Shown here: positions 1 to 7,596 of the stretch, in pieces | Layout of the letters: every line of letters begins with the position of its first letter | Position numbering within the stretch: the stretch's first letter is position 1 | DNA from: Desulfonatronospira sp. | GTDB lineage: Bacteria > Desulfobacterota > Desulfovibrionia > Desulfovibrionales > Desulfonatronovibrionaceae | Reading direction: 5' to 3' | DNA length: 41,345 bases | Assembly: GCA_003553695.1 (NCBI GenBank) | Contig: PWFB01000016.1 | Span: 1 to 41,345 of the forward strand | Program-made: the position numbers and the translations under genes | The notes under the pieces: model-generated | What the model was told of the DNA's origin: nothing | The model's database searches: none | The model's input: the letters and a program-made list of their open reading frames with translations, nothing else

Positions 1-21
1 CGTCCGCAGGTGCTGAATAGT
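1..21. repeat. Copy of a 21-bp repeat tail at the window edge
   Basis: The first 21 bases match positions 28914-28934 at 20 of 21 positions. There, the sequence lies just outside the right arm of a long palindrome (28712-28904). The window begins exactly at this match, so another copy of the palindrome may lie just before base 1. This is inference, because nothing upstream is visible. Confidence 0.5.
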
Positions 22-60
22 CACTTTTCTCTTTTTGTAACGCACAGGTCTGAGCAGTCA

Positions 61-999
61 TCACCTGAAGGCCTTGACGTAACAGCTGCGGATAAGTTCG
101 TAGTGATTGCGGTGGGTGCGGCTTTTCCACCAGACGTGACCTTTTTTTTCGATGTTCCATCCCGGTCCGGGGTTGGCCCTGGGAAGTTCAAGCCATCCGG
201 CAATGTTGTCCAGTCCATATCCGGCAAATTCACCCTCCGATTTGCCTCCCAGCCAGTGTTCCCGCTCAGCGCATTGCTTGGACCAGGAAAAAGGGTCCGA
301 GAGCAGGAACTGGGCCTTTTCCCTGTGGGCCAGTCTCCCGGCTTCCTGCAGGTGCTTCAGGGGCAGGGGCAGTTTATCCACCATATTCAGGGAGGCCAGA
401 GCGGAAAAAGCGCCCGAGGCAAAGGGCAGGGCCATGGCATCGGCCACGATGAATTCCACGTTCTGTGTCTGCCAGTGCAAGGGTATAGTCAGTGTTTCTT
501 TCCGGGTCAGAATACCCTCCTGGATAAGCTCCACTGCAATCCTTCTCCGGGTCATAAGTTTTCTGGCCGCCCGGATAAAGGCCACGGAATCATCTATGCC
601 CAGGGCAAAGTCAAACCTGGAGGCCATGTCGAAGGTAAACCTGCCCACGGCTGAGCCCATGTCCAGGCAACCCCCGGTACCTGAGTGCATGAGCCCGGCC
701 CAGTCCTGGTAGGCACTGCTGCCCTCGGGGTCATTAAGCAGGTCGCAATAGTGGCTCCAGAGGTAGGAGGAGACTACGGAAGAATTTTCATATTTTGACC
801 CGGAGTCTTTAAGTGTTTGCAGGTGAGGGTGCACCATGGCGATGCCTTCCCGTATGGGATACTTGTTCAGGCATTCCGGGCAGCTGAGGCTTCCGTCTAA
901 CACATCATCATTTAACTGAGTGTCAGCCTTGAGCCGCAGGTCTTTTTCCAGTGGCAGGCAGGCGGGGCAGATCAATATTTGAGTGAGCCATGTCTTCAT
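61..999 (-). CDS. Methyltransferase with N-terminal Trm112-like zinc ribbon
   Basis: A 312-residue protein. The first ~55 residues carry two CPxC pairs (CPAC near residue 12 and CPEC near residue 40) in the pattern of a Trm112-like zinc ribbon. Near residue 110 there is an SAM-binding motif I (CLDMGSAVGRFTF) followed by an acidic residue (GIDDS), typical of class I methyltransferases; later MADAMALPFASGAF-like residues (VADAMALPFASG) resemble motif post-I/II of methylase family 11. The substrate is not identifiable. It is the second gene of a probable minus-strand pair, 59 bp behind a SagB-type nitroreductase. I see no strong ribosome binding site before the ATG at 997-999, so it may depend on readthrough from the upstream gene. 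Domain assignment is fairly sure; function is not. Confidence 0.8.
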   Translation of the reverse strand: MKTWLTQILICPACLPLEKDLRLKADTQLNDDVLDGSLSCPECLNKYPIREGIAMVHPHLQTLKDSGSKYENSSVVSSYLWSHYCDLLNDPEGSSAYQDWAGLMHSGTGGCLDMGSAVGRFTFDMASRFDFALGIDDSVAFIRAARKLMTRRRIAVELIQEGILTRKETLTIPLHWQTQNVEFIVADAMALPFASGAFSALASLNMVDKLPLPLKHLQEAGRLAHREKAQFLLSDPFSWSKQCAEREHWLGGKSEGEFAGYGLDNIAGWLELPRANPGPGWNIEKKGHVWWKSRTHRNHYELIRSCYVKAFR

Positions 1000-1058
1000 A
1001 AAATTTGTACTAAAAAGTTTGACTGTCCAGTTCAGTCTTTATTGAGCTCAGGCGTTAT

Positions 1059-1832
1059 TCAAATCAGGTCGGGAATTGTCAGTGCCTTGCCCACCGGTGC
1101 TGTATAAACCACAAACTCATCCTGTCCGTCCAGACCTGTAAGTTCATCCATGGCTTCCTGGTCGTAGGCGGCAACAGCACAGGTGGCTGCTCCTATGGCC
1201 TCGCATGCCAGGTACAGGTTCTGGCATACATGTCCTGCGTCCATGAGAATTACCCTGTAGGCAGCCGGGCCATATCTCCACTCCATGCGGTAGGGTATGC
1301 AGGACCATACAAATATAGCAGCTCCCAGGCCCACGAACTTCTGTCCAAAAGCAGCCCGGGCCAGATCTTTGCTCATATTGGGGACGGTCTTTAAAAGAAC
1401 CAATTCATTTTCCAGAGGCAGAAAGCGATAAAGAGCCGGGTCGAGTCCTTGGACATTGCGGGCGAAAATATAGGTTTCAAAGCTGTGCCTGGCGCCGGCT
1501 GAAGGCACATTTCTCAAGGATGCGGACTCGCTGTTCTTTTTGCGGATGCCCTGAGTTGCCCATAACAGAAATGAAAGTTCCTGGAACTGCAGGGGTTCGT
1601 CCGAGTATTTCCTCCTGCTTTTGCGGCTGGCAATTATCTTGTCCAGTCCAAGATCCTTTATACATTCCTTCCATTCTTTGTCTGTGCTCAAAGCTATCCT
1701 GTAAAGATTCGGGTCAAAGGGTTTCTGCAGGGGTGGTGCGGGTAAGCCCTTGTTCTGATCAGTCTGGGAGAAGTCTATTTGCTTTCTCAGGGAATCCTTT
1801 AAAAAGTCCCGCCCGGGTGTTTTATCGGACAT
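1059..1832 (-). CDS. SagB/ThcOx-type nitroreductase-family flavoprotein
   Basis: A 257-residue protein of the FMN-dependent nitroreductase fold, SagB type. Visible hallmarks are the family's IIASRKSRRKYSDEPL segment (basic FMN-phosphate binding region), LSFLLWATQG, PSAGARHSFETYI and the C-terminal APVGK. The longer reading frame reaches 1886, but I place the start at the ATG at 1830-1832 because a GGGAGA ribosome binding site lies 5-8 bases upstream and the homologous part begins after it. Members of this family oxidise azolines in peptide-toxin clusters or act as stand-alone oxidoreductases; no YcaO or precursor gene is visible here, so a stand-alone redox role is more likely. It is followed in the same direction by a zinc-ribbon methyltransferase. 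Confidence 0.82.
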   Translation of the reverse strand: MSDKTPGRDFLKDSLRKQIDFSQTDQNKGLPAPPLQKPFDPNLYRIALSTDKEWKECIKDLGLDKIIASRKSRRKYSDEPLQFQELSFLLWATQGIRKKNSESASLRNVPSAGARHSFETYIFARNVQGLDPALYRFLPLENELVLLKTVPNMSKDLARAAFGQKFVGLGAAIFVWSCIPYRMEWRYGPAAYRVILMDAGHVCQNLYLACEAIGAATCAVAAYDQEAMDELTGLDGQDEFVVYTAPVGKALTIPDLI

Positions 1833-2201
1833 ACTTTTCTCCCGGGCCCGAGTCTGGTTTACGGGCCTTCTTGCTTGGTTGAACAAAAATAAAAGACCAT
1901 GGATTCTTTACAGCCGGACATCCATGTCCTTGATTTGCGGTTACGGTAATAGGCATGATTTTCTTGACATCCGCCAAAAAAACAAGACTGATCTCTCAGT
2001 CTAAATCATGCTGTAGCTGGTGACAAGGCAAAAAAATACGGCTCTGCGATTTTCCTGCGTCAGACTTCACTTTTTTCCCGAAAAAAAGGCCTTGGCATAA
2101 AAAAAGCTTAACAATCGCTAAATGATTCAGTTAAATGGGCTTAAAATTTAACACCTTGATATTACATAGTTAAAAAAATACAGAAACATTTTAAAAAAAG
2201 C
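1833..2201. other. Gene-free spacer
   Basis: This spacer separates the minus-strand nitroreductase from the plus-strand RRM gene. It holds A-rich runs and a TTGACA at 1963-1968 without a convincing partner -10. I found no open reading frame with a ribosome binding site, no tRNA-like cloverleaf and no terminator-type hairpin in it. Confidence 0.5.
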
Positions 2202-2230
2202 TTGCATATCATCGTCATCAGATATATAAG
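2202..2230 (+). promoter_or_regulatory. Candidate sigma-70 promoter of RRM gene 1
   Basis: TTGCAT (2202-2207), 17-nt spacer, TATAAG (2225-2230). The preceding AAAAAAAGCTTGC is repeated at the matching position before RRM gene 2, and the distance from -10 to start codon is 96-97 nt in both. The untranslated leader would be about 90 nt. Confidence 0.5.
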
Positions 2231-2326
2231 TGTTCCTGCGTTGATCATTGGTCTATGTTGTCAGGCTGAAAGGAAGTAGCCTGGGGCTGATGATTATTTC
2301 TTTTACTTTTTTAGGAGCTTTTTTTT

Positions 2327-2581
2327 ATGACCAATCTGTACGTGGGCAATCTGCCCTGGAGCACAACCGAGGCCCAACTCCGCGATTCTTTTGCCGAATT
2401 TGGAGAGGTAAGTTCAGCCAAAATTATTGAGGACCGTGAAACCGGTCGTTCTCGTGGTTTTGGTTTTGTGGAGATGGAAAATGGTGCTGATGATGCCATT
2501 GAAGCACTTGACGGCAAAGATTACGGGGGACGCAACATCAAGGTCAACGTTGCCAAGCCCAGAAGAGAATCCCGCTTCTAA
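2327..2581 (+). CDS. RRM-domain RNA-binding protein (copy 1)
   Basis: An 84-residue single-domain RNA-recognition-motif protein. RNP-2 is LYVGNL at residues 4-9 and RNP-1 is RGFGFVEM at residues 44-51, which provide the aromatic residues that stack on single-stranded RNA. It ends in a short basic tail (KPRRESRF). This glycine-rich-protein-like family is common in cyanobacteria and delta-proteobacteria and is often cold- or stress-linked; its role here is inferred only from that. AGGAGC precedes the start. A near-identical paralogue lies at 20740-20994, and the two share promoter, leader and terminator arrangement, so they look like a duplicated, monocistronic, strongly expressed unit. Confidence 0.93.
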   Translation: MTNLYVGNLPWSTTEAQLRDSFAEFGEVSSAKIIEDRETGRSRGFGFVEMENGADDAIEALDGKDYGGRNIKVNVAKPRRESRF

Positions 2582-2606
2582 CAGGGATTTTCCATAGTTT
2601 GCAAAA

Positions 2607-2643
2607 AACCATCCCGGGAGTCCCCCGGGATGGTTTTTTTTTT
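2607..2643 (+). terminator. Rho-independent terminator of RRM gene 1
   Basis: A 12-bp perfect stem (AACCATCCCGGG pairing with CCCGGGATGGTT), 5-nt loop, then ten T residues. It lies 26 bp after the stop codon. Confidence 0.93.
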
Positions 2644-2690
2644 AGCTGTAGATTGGAGTGTCGGAACTAAAACGGAGGTGAGGTCAGTTA

Positions 2691-4121
2691 ATGCTGGCGG
2701 AATCCATGATCTGGAGTCTTGGAGGATGGGTTATTCGCCTGGGGATGATTCCGGTAATCGGAATGCGCCAGGAAAACCCCTCAACATGTCTGGCCTGGCT
2801 GGCGGTCATTTTCTTGATGCCCTGGCCGGGGCTTATTCTGTACCTGCTTCTTGAAGAACACGGCCTGAGCCGCCCAAGGCTGTCACGGCGCATAAAAAAA
2901 CACAAAAATTTTCATCTGACCAACTCCAGCTATCTGACCACACCGCATTTTCAAGGGTGCCAAGTTAATCCGGATCACCAGACCCTGGTGCACCTGGCTG
3001 AGAAACATGGAGGATTGCCGCTTCTTGGAAGCAACCACATGAAGCTCATCGCCGATACTCAGGAGTTCATTGATACCCTGACCGCGGATATACTGCAGGC
3101 CAGAAATCATGTGCACCTTCTATTTTATATCTTCAGGGATGACTTCACAGGACAAAAGGTGGCCAGTGCCCTGGCAGAGGCAGCAGGTAGAGGTGTTACC
3201 TGCAGAGTTCTGGCTGATGCCGTGGGATCTGCTGGCATGTTTTCCAGTCTGGGGCGGTGGATGCAGGATCAGGGGGTACAGGTACACAATGCCCTGCCTG
3301 CCAATCCCCTTAGAATGCGTCTGGCCAGGCTGGATATTCGCAATCATCGCAAGCTGGCGGTCATTGACGGCCGGGTGGGGTATACCGGCTCCCAGAATAT
3401 AGTGGACCCCGAATTCGGCCACAAGAAGGCCGGGCAATGGCATGACGTCATGACCCGGGTGCAGGGTCCTACAGTCAGACAACTGCAATCGGTGTTTGTT
3501 GAGGACTGGTATTACGAAACCCAGGAGATGCTTGAAGATCCGGATATTTATCCGCCATCCATCAGCGAGGGGACTGCAGCTGTACAGGTGGTACCCACAG
3601 GTCCGGACAGGCCCATATACGGGTTCCAGGACCTTCTTATCCAGGCCATCAACTCCGCCCAGCGCAAGGTCTCGGTGGTTTCACCATACTTCATTCCCAA
3701 TGAGGGCCTGATTACGGCCCTCAGGCTGGCTTCGGCCCGGGGTGTTCAAGTGGATATAATCGTCCCCGACAGAAGCGATCATCTCCTTGTGGACCAGGCC
3801 AGCGCCTACTACTGCGGGGTTGTCCTGAATAACGGAGGTAACGTGCATCTTTTCCGGGATGGAATGCTGCACGCCAAAATCATCGCCATGGACCACTCCC
3901 TGGCCATAGTGGGCTCGGCCAACTTTGACATCCGCTCTTTCTACCTAAACATGGAACTGGTGAGCATAGTCTTTGACCAGCAGTTCAGCTATGAGCTGAG
4001 TATGCTGGTGGAGGACTACAAAGAGAGCTCCTTTACAGTCGGCCGGGCCTGGTGGTCAAGACGGCCGGTATATAAAAGGATGAGCGAGGGAGTGGTCAAG
4101 ATATTCAGCCCACTTCTTTAG
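2691..4121 (+). CDS. cls: Cardiolipin synthase-like phospholipase D family protein
   Basis: A 476-residue membrane-associated phospholipase D superfamily protein of cardiolipin synthase length. The N-terminus has a hydrophobic PLD-nuclease-type membrane hairpin (residues ~5-22 and ~33-54). Two HKD motifs form the active site: H219-x-K221-x4-D226 (NHRKLAVID) and H394-x-K396-x4-D401 (LHAKIIAMD), each followed by the usual GS-N (TGSQN, VGSANF). Cardiolipin synthases of this type condense two phosphatidylglycerols at the inner membrane. The start at 2691 has GGAGGTG about 12 bases upstream, a rather long spacing. It meets dapL tail to tail with only 3 bp between stop codons and no terminator between them. 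Confidence 0.88.
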   Translation: MLAESMIWSLGGWVIRLGMIPVIGMRQENPSTCLAWLAVIFLMPWPGLILYLLLEEHGLSRPRLSRRIKKHKNFHLTNSSYLTTPHFQGCQVNPDHQTLVHLAEKHGGLPLLGSNHMKLIADTQEFIDTLTADILQARNHVHLLFYIFRDDFTGQKVASALAEAAGRGVTCRVLADAVGSAGMFSSLGRWMQDQGVQVHNALPANPLRMRLARLDIRNHRKLAVIDGRVGYTGSQNIVDPEFGHKKAGQWHDVMTRVQGPTVRQLQSVFVEDWYYETQEMLEDPDIYPPSISEGTAAVQVVPTGPDRPIYGFQDLLIQAINSAQRKVSVVSPYFIPNEGLITALRLASARGVQVDIIVPDRSDHLLVDQASAYYCGVVLNNGGNVHLFRDGMLHAKIIAMDHSLAIVGSANFDIRSFYLNMELVSIVFDQQFSYELSMLVEDYKESSFTVGRAWWSRRPVYKRMSEGVVKIFSPLL

Positions 4122-4124
4122 ACA

Positions 4125-5348
4125 TCAGGACAGGGCCTTGCTGATCCTGTGCATGGCTTCCTTAACATTTTCCCGGCTGTTGAAGGCGCTGATACGGATA
4201 AATCCCCGGCCGCAGGGGCCGAAGCCTGTTCCCGGAGTGCATACCACTCCGGCCTTGTTCAAAAGATCGTCAAACAGGCTCCATGAATCCGAGCCGCTCT
4301 GGATCCAGATATAAGGGGAATTTTTTCCTCCTGTGCATTTGTAGCCCAGGTCCTGCATGGATTTGAGGACAACTTCGGCGTTGCCCAGGTAATAGTCGAT
4401 ATTGTCATTTACCTGGGTCTGCCCTTCCGGGGTGTAAACCGCTTCCGCGGCGCGCTGAACAGGGTAGGCCACTCCGTTGAACTTGGTGTTGTGCCGCCTG
4501 TTCCACAGGGAATGGAGCATGGCCTTCCGTCCCTGGAGGTCAAAGGCCCGGCAGTCTTTGGAAACCACGGTATATGCACACCTGGTGCCGGTGAAGCCGG
4601 CAGTCTTGGAAAAGCTCCTGAATTCGATGGCCACTTCTCTGGCCCCGGGAATTTCAAAAATACTGCGGGGCATGTCATCATCCCGGATAAAGGCTTCGTA
4701 AGCGGCGTCAAAAAGGATCAGGGCCTTTTGGTCCCGGGCGTAATCCACCCACTTCTGCAGTTCTTCTCTGTTAATTCCCGCACCGGTGGGGTTGTTGGGA
4801 TAGCACAGATATATCAGGTCCGCTTTTTCCCGGGGCAGGTCTGGGATGAAGCCGTTTTCCGGGGTGCATTCGAGATATATGAGCCCCTGATAGCGGCCAT
4901 CCTGCATTATACCGGTTCTTCCGGACATTACGTTGGTATCCACATACACCGGGTAAACCGGGTCCGGCACTGCCACTTTGATGTCTGTACTGAATATTTC
5001 CTGGATATTACCAGTATCGCACTTGGCCCCATCGCTTATAAATACCTCCTCAGGGGATATATCCGCTCCGCGCTCCTGGAAATCATGCCTGGAGATTTTT
5101 TCACGCAGAAAATCGTAGCCCTGCTCCGGGCCGTAACCTCTGAAAGAACCGGATTCAGCCATCTCGTCCACAGCCCTGTGCATGGCCTGTACACAGGCTG
5201 CGGGAAGGGGCAGGGTGACATCTCCGATGCCCAGTTTTATTATTGATTTGTCCGGGTTATCATCCTGAAATTTCTGTACGCGTTTTGCGATATCGGCAAA
5301 CAGATAAGAAGCGGTTAATTTGTTGTAATGCTCGTTGATCAAGATCAT
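4125..5348 (-). CDS. dapL: LL-diaminopimelate aminotransferase
   Basis: A 407-residue PLP-dependent fold-type I aminotransferase of normal DapL length. It converts tetrahydrodipicolinate plus glutamate to LL-diaminopimelate in one step, bypassing the DapC/D/E acyl pathway. Family marks are the N-terminal [56 protein letters not shown], and the Schiff-base lysine K248 in [17 protein letters not shown]. The start has GGGAGAA upstream. Together with dapF and dapA about 9-11 kb away it supplies lysine and the meso-DAP of peptidoglycan. It is divergent from the selenoprotein gene; a TTGACA on the minus strand (5395-5400) may belong to its promoter, but the matching -10 is weak. Confidence 0.95.
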   Translation of the reverse strand: MILINEHYNKLTASYLFADIAKRVQKFQDDNPDKSIIKLGIGDVTLPLPAACVQAMHRAVDEMAESGSFRGYGPEQGYDFLREKISRHDFQERGADISPEEVFISDGAKCDTGNIQEIFSTDIKVAVPDPVYPVYVDTNVMSGRTGIMQDGRYQGLIYLECTPENGFIPDLPREKADLIYLCYPNNPTGAGINREELQKWVDYARDQKALILFDAAYEAFIRDDDMPRSIFEIPGAREVAIEFRSFSKTAGFTGTRCAYTVVSKDCRAFDLQGRKAMLHSLWNRRHNTKFNGVAYPVQRAAEAVYTPEGQTQVNDNIDYYLGNAEVVLKSMQDLGYKCTGGKNSPYIWIQSGSDSWSLFDDLLNKAGVVCTPGTGFGPCGRGFIRISAFNSRENVKEAMHRISKALS

Positions 5349-5435
5349 AAAAATTCTCCCGTTTTTTTGCTTGAGTAAAAAATTAACCTCCGTGTGTCAA
5401 ACACAGCAGTCAGTAAAGTTTTTTAAAAAAGTTTT

Positions 5436-5464
5436 TTGACAACATACCGGGATAGTCTTATTTT
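5436..5464 (+). promoter_or_regulatory. Candidate sigma-70 promoter of the selenoprotein gene
   Basis: A perfect TTGACA (5436-5441), 17-nt spacer and TATTTT (5459-5464; 4 of 6 consensus). It leaves about a 90-nt leader before the start codon at 5557. Confidence 0.55.
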
Positions 5465-5556
5465 ATTATCTGGTAGGGAGGCCATTACGAAGGTTGACTT
5501 CAAAAGTTAAAAAAGCTATCTTTATTTTTTACAAAACAAGGAGGGCATAGTATATT

Positions 5557-5859
5557 ATGTTTGAGTTAAGTGATACTGCCAAAATGCAATTGGACAAGTT
5601 TTTTGAGACCCAGGAAAAAGCCCCCATCAGGGTTTATCTGGCAGCCGGTTGAGGCGGCCCCAGGCTGGCACTTGCTCTGGATGAGCAAAAAGAAAACGAC
5701 AATGTATACGATTTAAAGGGCTTTCAATTCCTGGTGGACAAGAATCTCATGCAGACTGTTGCTCCAATTCAACTGGATATGACAGAAGGCGGTTTTGTAA
5801 TAAAATCCAGTCTGCAGGCCACTGCCGGAGGGTGTTCCTCTTCCTGCTCTTCCTGCTGA
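5557..5859 (+). CDS. HesB/IscA-like selenoprotein (TGA at codon 32 read as selenocysteine)
   Basis: A 100-residue protein, if the in-frame TGA at 5650-5652 is read as Sec32. AAGGAGG lies 9 bp before the ATG. The frame continues open for 68 codons after the TGA and the sequence there is clearly protein-like: residues 26-37 read VYLAAG-U-GGPRL, aligning with the SGCSGMAY region around the first Fe-S-ligand Cys of IscA, and the C-terminus GGCSSSCSSC aligns with the CGC ligand pair of IscA. So selenocysteine replaces the first conserved Cys. HesB-like selenoproteins with a UGGP motif are a known family in anaerobes. Function is unknown; a metal or redox role is likely. A candidate SECIS hairpin follows the UGA and a perfect terminator follows the gene. 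Sec machinery genes are not in this window. Confidence 0.9.
5650..5680 (+). promoter_or_regulatory. UGA-Sec codon and candidate bacterial SECIS hairpin
   Basis: The TGA at 5650-5652 is followed within 8 nt by a possible stem: 5660-5665 (CCAGGC) with 5674-5680 (GCTCTGG, one bulged base and a G-U pair) around the loop 5666-5673. Position and size suit a SelB-binding bacterial SECIS, though the exact fold is my hand-pairing. Confidence 0.55.
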
Positions 5860-5885
5860 TCCCTGGATGTGATTATGTTTAACAT

Positions 5886-5919
5886 AATGGCCATATCTTT
5901 TAGGATATGGCCATTTTTC
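5886..5919 (+). terminator. Rho-independent terminator of the selenoprotein gene
   Basis: A 12-bp stem (AATGGCCATATC with GATATGGCCATT), 6-nt loop, and T-run. It starts 27 bp after the final stop codon, which supports transcription through the in-frame TGA to this point. Confidence 0.92.
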
Positions 5920-5973
5920 TTATTTTACTTTAAATTCGCGTAATTTATTTCGCTTATGGAGGTTATTTTCAGT

Positions 5974-6261
5974 ATGCACTGCGATACCATTAAAAAAGGG
6001 GTGGAATGCACTTTTATGACAGCCAGGGGCTGCTCTTACAAGCTGGGAGAATGTTATCCCATAGTGGAGAAATGCAACGGCTGCGACCGCGTTCATGAGT
6101 TCGGTGGGCAGACTTACTGCAAGAGCTACCCTGAACCGGCCATGAAATGGGAACACAACGCCTGCAACTTTGCCACCCACGTGCAGGCCACATTCGATAA
6201 AAGCGGCCAGGTCAAGATCAACCCCATCAAGGCTTCCAAACGCGCCGCCAAAAAGAGATAA
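5974..6261 (+). CDS. PxxKW family cysteine-rich protein
   Basis: A 95-residue Cys-rich protein with eight or so cysteines spaced through the first two thirds (for example CDTIKKGVEC, GCSYKLGEC, KCNGCDRV, YCKSYP) and the name-giving PAMKW motif, followed by a lysine-rich C-terminus (KRAAKKR). The family is small, of unknown function, and found mainly in sulfate reducers and relatives; metal binding is a guess from the cysteines. The frame opens at an ATG at 5956, but GGAGGT lies inside those first codons (5958-5963), 10 bases before the ATG at 5974, so 5974 is the likely start. A hairpin follows at 6267-6301 before the M20 hydrolase gene. Confidence 0.85.
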   Translation: MHCDTIKKGVECTFMTARGCSYKLGECYPIVEKCNGCDRVHEFGGQTYCKSYPEPAMKWEHNACNFATHVQATFDKSGQVKINPIKASKRAAKKR

Positions 6262-6266
6262 ACGAA

Positions 6267-6301
6267 CCATATATGCCGGACAAAGCTTCCGGCGTATATG
6301 G
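6267..6301 (+). other. Hairpin between PxxKW and M20 genes
   Basis: A 14-bp stem with one G-T pair (CCATATATGCCGGA with TCCGGCGTATATGG) and a 7-nt loop. There is no T-run, so it is a poor intrinsic terminator; it could stabilise RNA ends. It sequesters an in-frame ATG at 6298, which favours the next ATG (6319) as the M20 start. Confidence 0.6.
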
Positions 6302-6318
6302 CGACCCTAAGGTGTGTC

Positions 6319-7551
6319 ATGCAGCAGATTATTCATTATCTGGAAAATCAAGCCCATGAAGTGGTGCAACTGCAGTCCCATCTGGTTTCCATTCCCGCTC
6401 TGGGACCGTCCAATGAAGGCGGCGGGGAAAAAGAAAAAGCAGATTTTTTACACAAATACCTGCGTGAATGCGGATTTGAGGAAGTAATTGAAATCAATGC
6501 TCCGGATAAGCGGGTGCAGTGCGGGTACAGGCCCAACCTGGCTGCCTGGATCCACGGACGGGATAAAAATAGAACACTGTGGATCATCAGTCACCTGGAC
6601 ATCGTGCCTCCGGGCGACTTGTCCCTGTGGAAAAGCGATCCCTATACCCTCAAGGTTGATACAGACACGCTCATTGGCCGCGGGGTGGAAGACAACCATC
6701 AGAGCATAGTTTCCTCACTCCTTGCAGCAAGGGCCTATATTGAGCAGGGAATAAAGCCGGACATGAATCTTGGGCTTATTTTCGTGGCCGACGAGGAGAC
6801 CGGGAATGATTACGGCCTGCCTTATGTCCTGGATAATCGCCAGGACCTTTTCAGAAAAGACGATCTTTTCCTGGTTCCCGACTTCGGCACCAGCGATTCC
6901 ACCATGATGGAAGTGGCTGAAAAAAGCATGCTCTGGCTGAAGATTTCCGTGCAGGGCAGGCAGTGTCATGCCTCCACCCCTGAAAAAGGCATCAACTCCC
7001 TTACGGCCTCTGCTGCATTTATACTCAGCCTGGAACGGCTGCATGAAATTTTCCCCGGAAAAAACGAACTCTTCAGGCCGGCGGGCTCAACTTTCTGTCC
7101 CACCAAAAAAGAGGCCAACGTACCCAACATTAATACCATTCCCGGGCTGGATGTATTTTACCTGGACTGCCGCATTCTGGCGGATTATTCAATCCAGGAC
7201 GTAATCAATGAAGCCCGGAACCTGGGCTTGGATATTGAAAATAAGTACGGGGTGAATATTGATTACGAAGTGGTCTATCAGCAGCAGGCAGCCCCGCATA
7301 CAGATCCTTACAGCGAAGTAGTCCAGAGGCTTGCCCGGGGTATTCAGAAAATTTACCATGCAACCCCCAGGCCTCAGGGAGTAGGCGGGGGAACCGTGGC
7401 GGCTTTTCTCAGGCACAGGGGCTACAGCGCCGTGGTATGGGCCACGCTTACAGGCACTGCGCACCAGCCCAACGAACGTTCCAGCATTCAGAGTACTCTT
7501 AAGGATGCCCAGGTCATGGCTCTCATGGCCATTGACGATGAAACCGGCTGA
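6319..7551 (+). CDS. M20 family metallohydrolase (DapE/ArgE-like)
   Basis: A 410-residue zinc peptidase/deacylase of the M20 family. Metal and catalytic motifs are in order: SHLDIVPPG (His and Asp of the first site), GRGVEDNHQS (bridging Asp), FVADEETGNDYG (catalytic Glu pair), then a dimerisation lid domain starting near WLKISVQGRQCHAS, and GGGTVAAFLR / GTAHQPNE near the C-terminus with the last His ligand. The start at 6319 is chosen for the AAGGTG 5-10 bases upstream; an earlier ATG at 6298 lies inside a hairpin. The substrate cannot be read from sequence; since this organism has DapL, it need not be the succinyl-DAP desuccinylase. It sits 46 bp before mnmG. Confidence 0.87.
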   Translation: MQQIIHYLENQAHEVVQLQSHLVSIPALGPSNEGGGEKEKADFLHKYLRECGFEEVIEINAPDKRVQCGYRPNLAAWIHGRDKNRTLWIISHLDIVPPGDLSLWKSDPYTLKVDTDTLIGRGVEDNHQSIVSSLLAARAYIEQGIKPDMNLGLIFVADEETGNDYGLPYVLDNRQDLFRKDDLFLVPDFGTSDSTMMEVAEKSMLWLKISVQGRQCHASTPEKGINSLTASAAFILSLERLHEIFPGKNELFRPAGSTFCPTKKEANVPNINTIPGLDVFYLDCRILADYSIQDVINEARNLGLDIENKYGVNIDYEVVYQQQAAPHTDPYSEVVQRLARGIQKIYHATPRPQGVGGGTVAAFLRHRGYSAVVWATLTGTAHQPNERSSIQSTLKDAQVMALMAIDDETG

Positions 7552-7596
7552 AAAAATATCAAAACCCAGGATGACACATTCAGCCATCAACTGCGA

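Noticed and set aside
1059-1832. RiPP (thiazole/oxazole peptide) cluster
   Set aside because: No YcaO cyclodehydratase, precursor peptide or transporter is next to the SagB-type gene in the window.
5557-5652. Selenoprotein gene as a pseudogene or a sequencing error
   Set aside because: A single TGA sits exactly at a conserved Cys position, flanking sequence is well conserved, and promoter and terminator bracket the full frame; Sec recoding explains it better.
6319-7551. Assignment as DapE (succinyl-DAP desuccinylase)
   Set aside because: The M20 family is broad and this genome has DapL, which makes DapE unnecessary; the specific name is not supported.
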